Part shown: positions 8,024-16,822 of the stretch, one piece after another
How the letters are laid out: each line of letters opens with the position of its first letter
How positions within the stretch are numbered: the stretch's first letter is position 1
Assembly: GCF_018403265.1 (NCBI RefSeq)
Contig: NZ_BOSI01000001.1
Span: forward strand, 310,001-374,000
Reading direction: 5' to 3'
DNA from: Paenibacillus sp. J31TS4
Lineage (GTDB): Bacteria > Bacillota > Bacilli > Paenibacillales > NBRC-103111
Length of the DNA: 64,000 nucleotides
Notes under the pieces: model-generated
What the model saw: only the letters and a program-made list of their open reading frames with translations
Databases searched by the model: none
Told to the model about the DNA's origin: nothing
Program-made: the position numbers and the translations under genes

Positions 8024-9085
8024 ATGGGGTATGAATACGAAGTGATCGTGATCGGCGGCGGACAGGCGGGGCTGGCGATCGGCTATTTTTTGAAGCAGCG
8101 GAAGGAAACGTTTCTTCTGCTCGATGTGAACTGGAGAACCGGCGACAGCTGGCGGAACCGGTACGATTCGCTACAGCTGTTCACGCCGCGCAAGTTCAGC
8201 GGCCTGCCGGGATGGGCGTTCCCGGGAGACCCGGACGGACTCCCGACTAAGGACGAGACGGCGGATTATTTGGAAGCCTATGCGAACCGGTTCGAGCTGC
8301 TGGTAGCCTACGGCACAGCTGTTACCCGTGTGGAACGGACCACGCTTGGCTTTCGGCTGCAGACGACGAGAGGGGAATACACAGCGAGACGAGTGATCGT
8401 GGCGACGGGGCCTTTTCAGACGCCGGCCGTTCCTTCCTTCGCCGATGGGCTGGACGAGAGCGTCTACCAGGTCCACTCCTTCGACTACCGCAACCCCGCC
8501 CAGCTGAATGAAGGCCGCGTCCTCGTTGTCGGGTGCGGCAATTCGGGCGCGCAGATCGCGGTCGAGCTGGCCAAGGAACGCGAGGTGACGCTAGCTGTGA
8601 GCACGCCGCCGGCATTCAAGCCGATGGCGGTCGCGGGCAAGAGCATCTTTTGGTACTTCGACAAGCTGGGCCTGCTGCAGGCGGATAAGGACTCCCTCCG
8701 AGGCAGCTGGCTGAAGCACCAGCCGGAACAAATTTATGGATTCGAGCTGAAGAAGCTGATGGCCGATGGCAGGGTGGCCGCTAAGCCCCGTGCTGCAGCA
8801 GCCGACGGACGGCGAGTTGTGTTCGGGGACGGATCAGCCGCCGAAGTGGACAATGTCATCTGGGCGACTGGGTTTCGTCCCGATTACTCGTGGCTCGCTA
8901 TCCCGGAAGCGCTGGACGAGCGAGGAGCGCCGCTGCATAACCGGGGCGTCAGTCCGGTCCCAGGCCTCTATTACCTCGGACTGCCCTGGCAGACATGCCG
9001 GGGGTCGGCGCTGCTCGGCTGGGTCGGACAGGACGCTGAGGCTTTGGTGAAGGGGCTTGACGGACGGGCAGCTCAAGCTGGCTGA
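8024..9085 (+). CDS. FAD/NADPH-dependent monooxygenase-like oxidoreductase (CzcO type)
   Basis: 353 residues. A Rossmann FAD motif (GGGQAG, residues 11-16) opens the protein, a second nucleotide-binding motif (VVGCGNSGAQIA, about 166-177) sits in the middle, and the ATGFRPD motif (about 281-287) is typical of flavin-containing monooxygenase-like enzymes. These enzymes oxidise small organic substrates with NADPH and oxygen. AAGGGGAGG precedes the ATG. The TetR gene and its operators lie upstream, so expression is probably induced by a substrate or toxic compound. The exact substrate cannot be read. A weak terminator follows. Confidence 0.88.
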   Translation: MGYEYEVIVIGGGQAGLAIGYFLKQRKETFLLLDVNWRTGDSWRNRYDSLQLFTPRKFSGLPGWAFPGDPDGLPTKDETADYLEAYANRFELLVAYGTAVTRVERTTLGFRLQTTRGEYTARRVIVATGPFQTPAVPSFADGLDESVYQVHSFDYRNPAQLNEGRVLVVGCGNSGAQIAVELAKEREVTLAVSTPPAFKPMAVAGKSIFWYFDKLGLLQADKDSLRGSWLKHQPEQIYGFELKKLMADGRVAAKPRAAAADGRRVVFGDGSAAEVDNVIWATGFRPDYSWLAIPEALDERGAPLHNRGVSPVPGLYYLGLPWQTCRGSALLGWVGQDAEALVKGLDGRAAQAG

Positions 9086-9115
9086 AACGGTATAACGAAA
9101 ACATATTGGGATCGT

Positions 9116-9142
9116 AACCGCTCCTCAACAGGGGCGGTTTTT
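9116..9142 (+). terminator. Terminator after the monooxygenase gene
   Basis: Stem AACCGCTCC / GGGGCGGTT (one G-T pair) followed by a T5 run. Confidence 0.8.
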
Positions 9143-9281
9143 GGTGTAAGGCAATCGGCCGGCTCAAGGGAACAGGATTTGTCAGAAAAGGAGACCGTTC
9201 GACGGAATCTTCGCCGGAAGGCAAGACAGAATAGGCCGGGGGCATCAAGAAACCGCTTTCTGCCCATTGCTATAGTTACTT

Positions 9282-9297
9282 TGTACATACCTGTACA
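9282..9297 (+). promoter_or_regulatory. Paired TGTACA motifs upstream of the heparinase gene
   Basis: Two self-palindromic TGTACA hexamers start at 9282 and 9292, exactly ten bases (one helical turn) apart, about 40 bases before the start codon. This could be an operator for a sugar-responsive regulator; there is no other evidence. Confidence 0.3.
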
Positions 9298-9337
9298 GGA
9301 CTGGTATGGATCAATGGGAGAAAGAGGTGAAGCAAGA

Positions 9338-12300
9338 ATGACAACCAAGTGGAGCAAACGAATGAGAACAATTGGTTTGGCGGTGCTGCTCAGCCTGCTC
9401 GTCTCGGCATTGCCGATGGCCGCGCTCGCTGCCGAAGCAGAGCCGCAAACAGCCGGAGGTCTAGCTAACGCAGGCTTCGAGCAGACGGCGGCTGGCAAAC
9501 CGGTCGGATGGACGGGGCTCAGCCAGACATCGGTGTTCGAGTCCGTCTATCAGCCCGTGCATAGCGGGAGCTACAGCGTGAAGCTGACGGACACAAGCAC
9601 ATCGGCCGGGAACGGCCTGCGCTCGAGCCGGGTGACCGTCCAGCCGGGCAGCCTCTACAAGGCGGGCGTCCAGGTCTATCAGGAAACAGGCAACGCCCAG
9701 CTCTATCTGGAATTCTGGAACGCGGCCGACCAGCGGATCGGCGTGCAGATCGGCGCCGGCTCCTCGTCCGGCAAGTGGACACCCATTGAGGTGACGGGCG
9801 AGGCTCCGGAAGGTACTGCATATGCTACGCTGCTGCTGTATCAGCACCAGGCTAACGTGGGTGTCGCCTATTTTGACGATGCCTCGCTCATCGAGCTTCC
9901 GGCTGGACTCCCGTATAACGGGGGCTTCGAAGAGGTGACGCAGGGCAAGCCGGCCGGCTGGACGCCGCTCGGCGCGGGGATCGACTATGCGTCCTCCGTC
10001 ACGACCGTGCTGGACGGCGTCTACAGCGTCAAGATGAAGGATCCGAGCGCATCGGCCGGTCCCGGACTGAGAAGCGGCAGCATGCCGGTTGTGCCCGACA
10101 ACCTGTACCGGGCAGCCGTCCATTCGTACAATGAGTCCGGTACCTCCCAGCTTTATCTTGAGTTCTGGAACAGCGCAAACGTCCGGATAGACACCAAGAT
10201 CGCGACCAATTCGGACATCGGCACCTGGAGCCCGATCACCATCGAGGCGTACGCGCCCGCAGGGGCTGTCTATGCGACGCTGCTGCTGTACCAGCATAAG
10301 ACCAATGTCGGAACCGCCTACTTCGACAGGGCCGAATTCGGCCTGGTGCCGTCCGAGCCGGTGCGGGAATTCCCTCTCCAGACGCCGAGCCATCCACGCC
10401 TTTATTTTACGCCGGATGACCTTCCTTCTCTGAAGGCGAGAGCGGCTGACGAGACGAGCGCACCCTTCGGTACGACCGGCAAGCAGTTGTGGCAGGGTAT
10501 CCGCGGCAACGCGGACGCTTACATGCGGGAAACGAGCTTCTCGCTCACCTATTACGGAGGCAAGGTGGTGACGTTCCCGCTGCCGCCCGTGCAGCCGGGC
10601 CCGATCCCGAACCCGCCCGGTTACGACACGGCGTATCCGTACTGGACGATGATGACGCGTGGCGTCCAGGACCGCCTAGAGGTGCTCAGCCTTGCTCACA
10701 TCATCACTGGCGAATCCTCCTACGGACAGAAGGCCAAGGACTACCTGTTATCCGTCGCTGGCTGGAACAGTTGGACGGATCCGAACTATCCGTGCGGCGG
10801 GAACACCTGTCTCGACACGGCACACTTGACTTTTGGCGTCAGCATGGCGTTTGACCTGCTGTATGACAGCCTGACGGAGCAGGAGCGCAAACTCGTGCTC
10901 ACCGCGCTCGAGGAGAAGGGCGTCAAGCCGCTGTACAAGGATGCCCGGAACAAGATGGACCACAACATCCAGACGCTGCGGGCCGCGGCGCTCGGCAGTG
11001 GAGCCGCCGTCCTCCTCGGGCACAGCCCTGGCGCGAACGCCTATCTGACGCGGGCGATGGAATTCTACGAATGGTACCTGGATACGCGGATGACGTCCGG
11101 CCAGCAAGAAGGCATGCTCTATACGAGCTATGCGATGGACAATATGATCAAGGCGTTTGATCATATCAACCGGGTGACCGGGGAGCGGAGCCTGGCGACG
11201 CATCCGTTTTTGAACGATTTTCTGGTCCGCTGGGTGACCTACAACCTCGCGCCGGGCGGAGGAGGCCTCGCTAAGTTCTCCGATTCTAGCGAAGCTAACT
11301 ATTTCGGGCTCACGATGAACGTCATTAATGCCTGGCTGAACAATGGCATGGCGGGCTGGTATTTGAAGGAGACCAAGTCGGCGGTCAGCGGCATCGACGG
11401 TTTCCTCTATTTCCGTCCCGACGCGGCGACCGCTTCTCCCGACGAGTGGCCGGGTTCGGCGGTGTTCGACGAGATCGGTTGGGCCTCGCTCAGAAGCGGC
11501 TGGTCCGAAGACGATGTGTTGTTCGCGATGATCGCCAACAATTCGCGGCTCGGGCACAATCATTACGACCAGAACAGCTTCCAGATTGCCACGAACCGTA
11601 CCTGGATCGCGAACGATCCCGGCTACCAGGATTATGTGGCGGGCCCCATGAACGACTTCACCGAGCGACTCGGCCACAGCACGATTCAGGTCGACGGGAA
11701 GTCTCAGAGTGTCAAAGGGGGAGGCTCCCTGCAAAAGGGGATGCTCTCGCCGACGTATGACACCGTCGTCGGCTCGGCTGCGGGCGCCTATGGGAATCCG
11801 AAGCTGACCCAGTTCGACCGGCATGCCGTCCGTCTCGGCAACGACACGTTCGTGCTCCTCGACGAGCTCAAGTCGGACGCGCCGCACGTCTACGACTGGA
11901 TTCTGTACAGCGGGCAGCTCGATGCATTCGAAATCGACGGAGCCGCGGCACAGGCCGGCGTCACGGTACCCGGCAGCAAGCTGTATGTCCGCCGAGGCGG
12001 CGCTCAGCTCGCGGCTGCGTTCCTCGGCGAGGAGGAGCTGCCGATCACCGTCTCCACGTACCCAGGCGCCGAATCACTCGGATTCTACACCAGAGTGGGC
12101 AGCGGCGAATCCGCTAAGGAAGGCCGGTTCCTGACGGTCCTGAAGGCAGGCGCATACAAACCGGTAGGCCAGTACGACGAAGCCAGCCTTCTGCCGCTGA
12201 CCGCCAGCTCCGGCAAGGAATTCAAGCTGATTCAAGCTGCCGGCAGCACCGTCATGTTCTACCGGGGCAGTGAGCCTGGTGATTACATGACCGTTACGGT

Positions 12301-13312
12301 CAACGTGCCCGAGTCCGGCACCTACAACCTGCAGAGCCGATTCCTGCATTCCCCGCTGTATGGGCAGGTCCAGGTCTACGTGGACGGCCAGTCGGTCGGC
12401 GACGTCTATGACGGCTACGCTCCGGAGGTGCTGGCGGCCGAAAGCTTCGAGCACGGCGATGTGCAGCTGACGGCCGGTGCACATACGATCCGGTACGAGG
12501 TGGTCGGCAAGCATGCGCAGTCCGGCAACTTCTTCATCGGCCTGGATGCGCTGCAGCTGCTGCCGGCGGGCGCAGCTGGCCCCGACCCCGTCAAGCTGAA
12601 CGTCGACGCCGACTATGTACTAGGCACAGGCGGAGTTGCCGCTCGGATCCGGCACCAGAATGCCGCAAGCACGGCTGACCTGGTAGTCTTCCGTACGGGA
12701 GAGGGCACTGTGGCTGCAGGCGGTTCCGTCACCGATGCAGAGCAGGCAGTGGTCACCGCGGCGGCGGACGGGGCCGTGACGGGCATGAAAATGACCCGCG
12801 GCTCATCGCTGCAGTGGAACGGCCGCATTCTTCTGGCGGGAGAGCATGCCTACAGCGCCGCCCTCGATACCGATTCGACCCGGGGCGTGACCGAAGGCGT
12901 CCTCGAATCGGAGACAGCGCAGACGATCCGCGTGCACGCGCCAGAAGGAGCCTTCGTCCTCTTGGACGGCCAGCTGCTCCAAGAGGCCGGCCTGGTCCGC
13001 GACGAGGAGGCCGGCACTATAGCGCTTCGGCTCGAAGCGGGCCGGCATTCGCTTCGGCTCTTGTCGCTGCCCGAACAGATAGCCGCTTACGAGGCGTCCG
13101 GCAGCGTGCAGGGCCCGCTCGCCCAACCGCTGCGCAACGACGCTCGCCAGGCGCTGCACCACTGGAGCAAGGGGGCGGCGGAGCAGGCGAGGCATCATCT
13201 TCAAATGCTGCTCGACCGCTTGAGCAAGCCGGAGTTGAACAAGTTTGCGACCGATCAAGCGAGGAGCGGACTCGAGCGGACCGCGAGGGAGCTTATGAAC
13301 AGGTTTAACTAA
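9338..13312 (+). CDS. Secreted heparinase II/III-type polysaccharide lyase with carbohydrate-binding-like modules and FIMAH-like tail
   Basis: 1324 residues from ATG 9338 (AGAGGTGA upstream). A signal peptide ends near ALPMAALA. Two similar modules follow (about 40-185 and 190-335), each opening with NxGFEE/Q and ending YFDxA, the pattern of CBM4/9-like jelly rolls. Near residue 350, HPRLYFTPDDLPSL starts a DUF4962/alginate-lyase-like helical barrel. The beta-sheet domain has the heparinase II/III signature HNHYDQNSFQIA (about 740) with DPGYQDY after it. A further sugar-binding-like domain (about 1000-1090) and a final helical part (AAYEASGSVQGPLAQPL to the end) resembling a FIMAH domain complete it. 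It should cleave a uronic-acid polysaccharide outside the cell; the substrate is unknown. Confidence 0.85.
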   Translation: MTTKWSKRMRTIGLAVLLSLLVSALPMAALAAEAEPQTAGGLANAGFEQTAAGKPVGWTGLSQTSVFESVYQPVHSGSYSVKLTDTSTSAGNGLRSSRVTVQPGSLYKAGVQVYQETGNAQLYLEFWNAADQRIGVQIGAGSSSGKWTPIEVTGEAPEGTAYATLLLYQHQANVGVAYFDDASLIELPAGLPYNGGFEEVTQGKPAGWTPLGAGIDYASSVTTVLDGVYSVKMKDPSASAGPGLRSGSMPVVPDNLYRAAVHSYNESGTSQLYLEFWNSANVRIDTKIATNSDIGTWSPITIEAYAPAGAVYATLLLYQHKTNVGTAYFDRAEFGLVPSEPVREFPLQTPSHPRLYFTPDDLPSLKARAADETSAPFGTTGKQLWQGIRGNADAYMRETSFSLTYYGGKVVTFPLPPVQPGPIPNPPGYDTAYPYWTMMTRGVQDRLEVLSLAHIITGESSYGQKAKDYLLSVAGWNSWTDPNYPCGGNTCLDTAHLTFGVSMAFDLLYDSLTEQERKLVLTALEEKGVKPLYKDARNKMDHNIQTLRAAALGSGAAVLLGHSPGANAYLTRAMEFYEWYLDTRMTSGQQEGMLYTSYAMDNMIKAFDHINRVTGERSLATHPFLNDFLVRWVTYNLAPGGGGLAKFSDSSEANYFGLTMNVINAWLNNGMAGWYLKETKSAVSGIDGFLYFRPDAATASPDEWPGSAVFDEIGWASLRSGWSEDDVLFAMIANNSRLGHNHYDQNSFQIATNRTWIANDPGYQDYVAGPMNDFTERLGHSTIQVDGKSQSVKGGGSLQKGMLSPTYDTVVGSAAGAYGNPKLTQFDRHAVRLGNDTFVLLDELKSDAPHVYDWILYSGQLDAFEIDGAAAQAGVTVPGSKLYVRRGGAQLAAAFLGEEELPITVSTYPGAESLGFYTRVGSGESAKEGRFLTVLKAGAYKPVGQYDEASLLPLTASSGKEFKLIQAAGSTVMFYRGSEPGDYMTVTVNVPESGTYNLQSRFLHSPLYGQVQVYVDGQSVGDVYDGYAPEVLAAESFEHGDVQLTAGAHTIRYEVVGKHAQSGNFFIGLDALQLLPAGAAGPDPVKLNVDADYVLGTGGVAARIRHQNAASTADLVVFRTGEGTVAAGGSVTDAEQAVVTAAADGAVTGMKMTRGSSLQWNGRILLAGEHAYSAALDTDSTRGVTEGVLESETAQTIRVHAPEGAFVLLDGQLLQEAGLVRDEEAGTIALRLEAGRHSLRLLSLPEQIAAYEASGSVQGPLAQPLRNDARQALHHWSKGAAEQARHHLQMLLDRLSKPELNKFATDQARSGLERTARELMNRFN

Positions 13313-13366
13313 GCGAACAATTGTTCTTTATACGTTCGGTAACTTGCATCGCTGCCGGAAAGCGAC

Positions 13367-13408
13367 AAACCCCCTCAGGAACGATGGCGTCCCTGAGGGG
13401 GTTTTTCT
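13367..13408 (+). terminator. Terminator of the heparinase gene
   Basis: 12-base perfect stem AACCCCCTCAGG / CCTGAGGGGGTT, loop of about 12, T5 tail. Confidence 0.92.
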
Positions 13409-13471
13409 TGCCTAGGCAGATATGCCTTGGACCGGTAAGCCGATTGAACAATACGGTAAACCAAACAAACC

Positions 13472-13494
13472 AAGCCTGCGCTCAGCGCAGGCTT
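13472..13494 (-). terminator. Terminator of the modA-modB operon
   Basis: Perfect 9-base stem AAGCCTGCG / CGCAGGCTT with a 5-base loop. Read on the minus strand it is followed by a T-rich tail (GGTTTGTTTGG). It lies between the convergent heparinase gene and modB. Confidence 0.75.
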
Positions 13495-13589
13495 TGTTCA
13501 TGTGGACGCGGTAATGGAAAGGCAAGCCTCTCCCCGGCTATGCCAGCGGGATCGCCGCTCGAAACTTCCGCGTGGCAGCAGCCGCTGCG

Positions 13590-14249
13590 CTACTTGCGGC
13601 CCGTCAGCAGCAGGAGGAGAAAGGAGAGGAGGATGGTGGCTCCCGTCCATGCCCAGGCCATCGCCGCATTTCCGCTATCGACTGCTACGTAGATGGCGGT
13701 CGGGATCGTCTGGGTGCGGCCGGGGATATTGCCCGCGATCATGAGCGTAGCCCCGAATTCGCCGAGCGCCCGGGCAAACCCTAGCAGATAAGCCGTCAAC
13801 AGCGACCGATAGGCAAGCGGCAGTGTGATGTAGCGGAACACCTGCCACTCGTTTGCTCCGCTCGACCGGGCGGCCGCTTGGCATTCCCGGTCGACGGAGG
13901 AGAAGCCCGTCCGCATCGTCTGGTACACAAGCGGGAACGCCACAACGACCGCGGCGATGACGGCGGCCCACCAAGAGAAGATAATCGGGGACGCGAACAT
14001 CCAGTCGACAGCGCGGCCCAGCCAGCTTTTGCGGCCGAGCGCCACCAGGAGGAGGAAGCCGACGACGGTGGGAGGGAGGACGAGAGGCAGCAGGAAGACG
14101 GTCTCGACCACGACCTTCCCCCGGAACGACCGGCGGGACATCCACCAAGCAGTGGCCGCCCCCAGTATAAGAACGAGTAGACTCGCGGTCAGCGAGACCT
14201 TTAGCGACAAGCGGACAGGGGACCAAAAGGCGTGCCAGCCTGCGTCCAT
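13590..14249 (-). CDS. modB: Molybdate ABC transporter permease ModB
   Basis: 219 residues, five to six membrane helices. The ABC-permease EAA loop is visible around EFGATLMIAGN, and the pair VLPPTVVGFLLL / GEFGATLMIAGNIPGRTQT is characteristic of ModB. It starts directly after the modA stop codon, so the two are co-translated. The ATPase ModC is not next to them: downstream there is a terminator and then the convergent heparinase gene. ModB may use an ATPase encoded elsewhere. Confidence 0.92.
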   Translation of the reverse strand: MDAGWHAFWSPVRLSLKVSLTASLLVLILGAATAWWMSRRSFRGKVVVETVFLLPLVLPPTVVGFLLLVALGRKSWLGRAVDWMFASPIIFSWWAAVIAAVVVAFPLVYQTMRTGFSSVDRECQAAARSSGANEWQVFRYITLPLAYRSLLTAYLLGFARALGEFGATLMIAGNIPGRTQTIPTAIYVAVDSGNAAMAWAWTGATILLSFLLLLLTGRK

Positions 14250-15101
14250 TTAGCTGCCGGCGGGCGATGTGAATCCGTACTCGCGGAACACCGCAAGTGC
14301 CTCCTCGCTCCGAAGGAAGGCATAGAAGGTTTCCGCCTCAGCGGGATGCTTGGTTGCGCTCACTACAGCTGCAGGATATTCGATGGGCGAATATGTGTTC
14401 GGATCGACAGCGAGCGCGATCTTCACCTTGCGCGAAGCCGCCGCATCGGTCCGGTAGACGAAGCCTGCGTCCGCATTGCCGGTCTCTACCGTCTGAAGCA
14501 CTTGTCTAACGTCTTTGGCCTGCACGGTTTTGGCCTGCAATCCGTCCCATAGGCGGGTCGCGACGAGCGCCTCCTTGGCATATTCGCCGGCCGGCACGCT
14601 CTCGGGGATGCCGATGGCCACGCGTTTCACTTCGGTCTTGGCCAGGTCTTCCATAGTGCGGATCGGCAGCCCGCCATCGGCTGGCGTCACGACGACCAGC
14701 TCGTTGCCGAGCAGGACGCTGGTGCTATCGGCACCGACGAAACGACCATCCGCTAGACGCTTCATGGCCTCCGTGGAAGCGGAGAGGAACACGTCGACCG
14801 GGGCTCCCTGTTCGATCTGGCGCTGAAGCGTGCCGGAGGCGCCGTAATTCAGCTGCAGGCGGACGCCGGGATGGGCAGCCTCGAAGCGCTTCTGCAGCTG
14901 ATTGAGCGCATCAGTTAGGCTTGCCGCGGCGGAGATGGTCAAGATGACGGCTTCCTTGTCCTGGGTACTTCTTTTGTTGATCTGTGGCAAAGGCTCCGTT
15001 TCCGATCCTGAAGCCACGGGAGATTGAGCGTTTCCACAGCCTGTCAGCGCGGCGGCCAAGGCGGGAACAAGCAGCCATGAGGATTTTGCTTTTGCGTTCA
15101 C
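14250..15101 (-). CDS. modA: Molybdate-binding lipoprotein ModA
   Basis: 283 residues from GTG 15101, the start that gives a clean lipoprotein signal peptide (LVPALAAALTGCGN) and has GAGGGGGAC upstream. The mature part has the ModA marks SAAASLTDALNQL and NYGASGTLQRQIEQGAPVD, which bind the oxyanion, and FYAFLRSEEALAVFREYGF near the end. It delivers molybdate or tungstate to ModB. The operon has its own promoter; no ModE-type operator or Moco riboswitch is evident in the short leader. Confidence 0.93.
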   Translation of the reverse strand: MNAKAKSSWLLVPALAAALTGCGNAQSPVASGSETEPLPQINKRSTQDKEAVILTISAAASLTDALNQLQKRFEAAHPGVRLQLNYGASGTLQRQIEQGAPVDVFLSASTEAMKRLADGRFVGADSTSVLLGNELVVVTPADGGLPIRTMEDLAKTEVKRVAIGIPESVPAGEYAKEALVATRLWDGLQAKTVQAKDVRQVLQTVETGNADAGFVYRTDAAASRKVKIALAVDPNTYSPIEYPAAVVSATKHPAEAETFYAFLRSEEALAVFREYGFTSPAGS

Positions 15102-15158
15102 TTCTCGTCCCCCTCTGTTTTTCTTGACCTGGTTTGTCCGGTTCCCTGCAAGTGTCTT

Positions 15159-15188
15159 ATTATACCTACGGAGTTCTTCGTTTGTAAA
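15159..15188 (-). promoter_or_regulatory. Sigma-A promoter of modA-modB
   Basis: On the minus strand TTTACA (15183-15188), an 18-base spacer and TATAAT (15159-15164), about 58 bases before the GTG start of modA. Confidence 0.75.
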
Positions 15189-15284
15189 CGGGGAAGCAGG
15201 CTGTGGTAAGATAGAGGGGTTCCATATTCTTCCATTAACCAAGACGTGGAAATGGAACGATGCAGCAATAAGGGAGGGGATAAG

Positions 15285-15638
15285 ATGAGCCAATCGTTCA
15301 CTGCCAAAGCATTGACGGCTGTCGGTCTGATCCTGATCGCCGCCGGTTTCGTGCTTGGGATTGTCCTCGGAAATCAGGAGACGCCTTTCGACGCATTGAA
15401 CCAATACCGAACCGGATTTCATTGGCAGATCATGCTGTTGTGGTGGCTCGGGGGAGCCACCGCTGGCATGGTCCTCCTTGGTTTGGCTGAGATTGTGCAC
15501 TATCTCTCCGTTATCGCTTTCAACACGCAACCAGCCGTCGTGCTGGAGGAGGGCGGGACAGATCCGCGTGTCGCCGCCAATTCCAAGGCGAGCCTGGAAG
15601 CGGCCAAGGATTACAAGATGCGAAAGCTAGAAGAGTAG
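15285..15638 (+). CDS. Small membrane protein, 117 residues
   Basis: Starts at ATG 15285 behind AGGGAGGGG. Two membrane helices (VGLILIAAGFVLGIVLG and WQIMLLWWLGGATAGMVLLGLAEIVHYL) are followed by a charged cytoplasmic tail ending DYKMRKLEE. No family name can be given with confidence. It is divergent from modA and single, with its own terminator. Confidence 0.7.
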   Translation: MSQSFTAKALTAVGLILIAAGFVLGIVLGNQETPFDALNQYRTGFHWQIMLLWWLGGATAGMVLLGLAEIVHYLSVIAFNTQPAVVLEEGGTDPRVAANSKASLEAAKDYKMRKLEE

Positions 15639-15667
15639 TGCAGCGGCCAACTACCTGCCGCCTCTTC

Positions 15668-15696
15668 AACCGGACAGACTTTGCCTCTGTCCGGTT
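15668..15696 (+). terminator. Terminator of the 117-residue membrane protein gene
   Basis: Perfect 10-base stem AACCGGACAG / CTGTCCGGTT followed by TTATT. Confidence 0.8.
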
Positions 15697-15784
15697 TATT
15701 GGTGCTGCTCGGTTCCGTTCCCGCTAGGCAGCAGCCTCAATGAAGCTGGCCGGCAGGCTTCCTGCGGACACTGGAAGAGTTCCA

Positions 15785-16288
15785 CTACTTCACTTGCTCC
15801 AATGAGATAATCAGGCGGTTGTAGCGGAACAGCTTGGCTCGATACGTATGGCCAACCTCCATGTAAACGTGTTCCTTGTGGATCTCGTAGTTGGAGCCAT
15901 CGCTCGTTTTCACGTGATCGCCTCCTCGCTTCGGGTTCCAGCGGTCTACAATCGTTACATTCTCGGTAATCGGTCCGGCCGCGATATCGAGTAAGGTGAT
16001 TCCGATGCGGAGCAACAGGAATACTAGCATCGCCAAATAGAAGAATACGAACATGTAATTCACCTTGGAGCGCAAATCCTGGTGCTTCGCGATTCGGGCG
16101 ATGAACGGGATCAGGAAGCTGTAGAAAAAGAGAAGCGCACAGCTTCCGCTCAAATGCCCCCACAAAGCGCTCCTGTCTTCCCCTTGATAGATCGCAAGAA
16201 CGACCACCGTTCCCGCCAGCCAGATCGCGAGAGCCAGCCCCCTGGCCATATTCGTCGGTCGGAGGTACCATTTGTTCCGGGCTTCCAT
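15785..16288 (-). CDS. Membrane protein of unknown function, 167 residues
   Basis: The start at 16288 has GGAAGG eight bases upstream; the frame is open to 16408 but without a binding site. Three to four hydrophobic segments (LALAIWLAGTVVVLAIY, CALLFFYSFLIPFIARI, MFVFFYLAMLVFLLLRIGITLL) are followed by a polar C-terminal domain of about 60 residues. No family recognised. Confidence 0.65.
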   Translation of the reverse strand: MEARNKWYLRPTNMARGLALAIWLAGTVVVLAIYQGEDRSALWGHLSGSCALLFFYSFLIPFIARIAKHQDLRSKVNYMFVFFYLAMLVFLLLRIGITLLDIAAGPITENVTIVDRWNPKRGGDHVKTSDGSNYEIHKEHVYMEVGHTYRAKLFRYNRLIISLEQVK

Positions 16289-16722
16289 AGACAGCCTTCC
16301 TTTCGCGCAGGAATTCCCAATTATTATATAAGAGAAGGGCGTCCACAGGGAATATAGAAGTCTCAGTACAAGAGAGGAGAGGAGAAGGACTCTGACTCCG
16401 CTTTCCACCTTTACGAAAACGCAACCAAATTTTTCTTGTCAGACGGTACCGCATGCAGTATGCTACACATAATCGAATAGATTTATTATGTTGCCTCGGT
16501 AAGAAACTAGAGCCATCCTCCTATCCATACAAAGAGCAAAAGGAAGTGAGGGGGACTCGAAGGCTGCATAAGGACACCAACAATCCTATTCGGTAGGCTC
16601 AACTAGCGGCTGTTTTGCTCGCATTGGAGTAGGTCCGAAAGGGGAACAACGGAGGTGGGGGAACAGTAGGACGTGCAGGAACAGGATAAGGGCGGAGGAG
16701 GTTAGTTCGAGAGGGAGATAGT
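16289..16722. other. Intergenic stretch upstream of the sugar transport operon
   Basis: About 430 bases with no supported gene. It starts with the promoter region of the 167-residue gene and runs into the regulatory region of the ABC operon. No riboswitch or repeat recognised. Confidence 0.4.
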
Positions 16723-16736
16723 TGGAAGCGCTAACA
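16723..16736 (+). promoter_or_regulatory. Catabolite-responsive element (cre) for CcpA
   Basis: TGGAAGCGCTAACA matches the cre consensus TGNAANCGNTNNCA at every defined position. It lies 87 bases before the first permease gene of the sugar operon, where CcpA would repress in the presence of preferred sugars. Confidence 0.8.
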
Positions 16737-16822
16737 GACTAGGTGAAGACGCCCACCTCTCGGAAAATAGAAAAGCACCCTCTCTTACTCCATTAATTAG
16801 ATTAACTATTAGAGGTGAAGCC

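Noticed and set aside
9461-10393. 310-residue minus-strand open frame
   Set aside because: Antisense to the two repeated binding modules; its internal repetition is only the mirror of theirs.
10748-11887. 379-residue minus-strand open frame
   Set aside because: Antisense to the heparinase catalytic region; no motifs or binding site.
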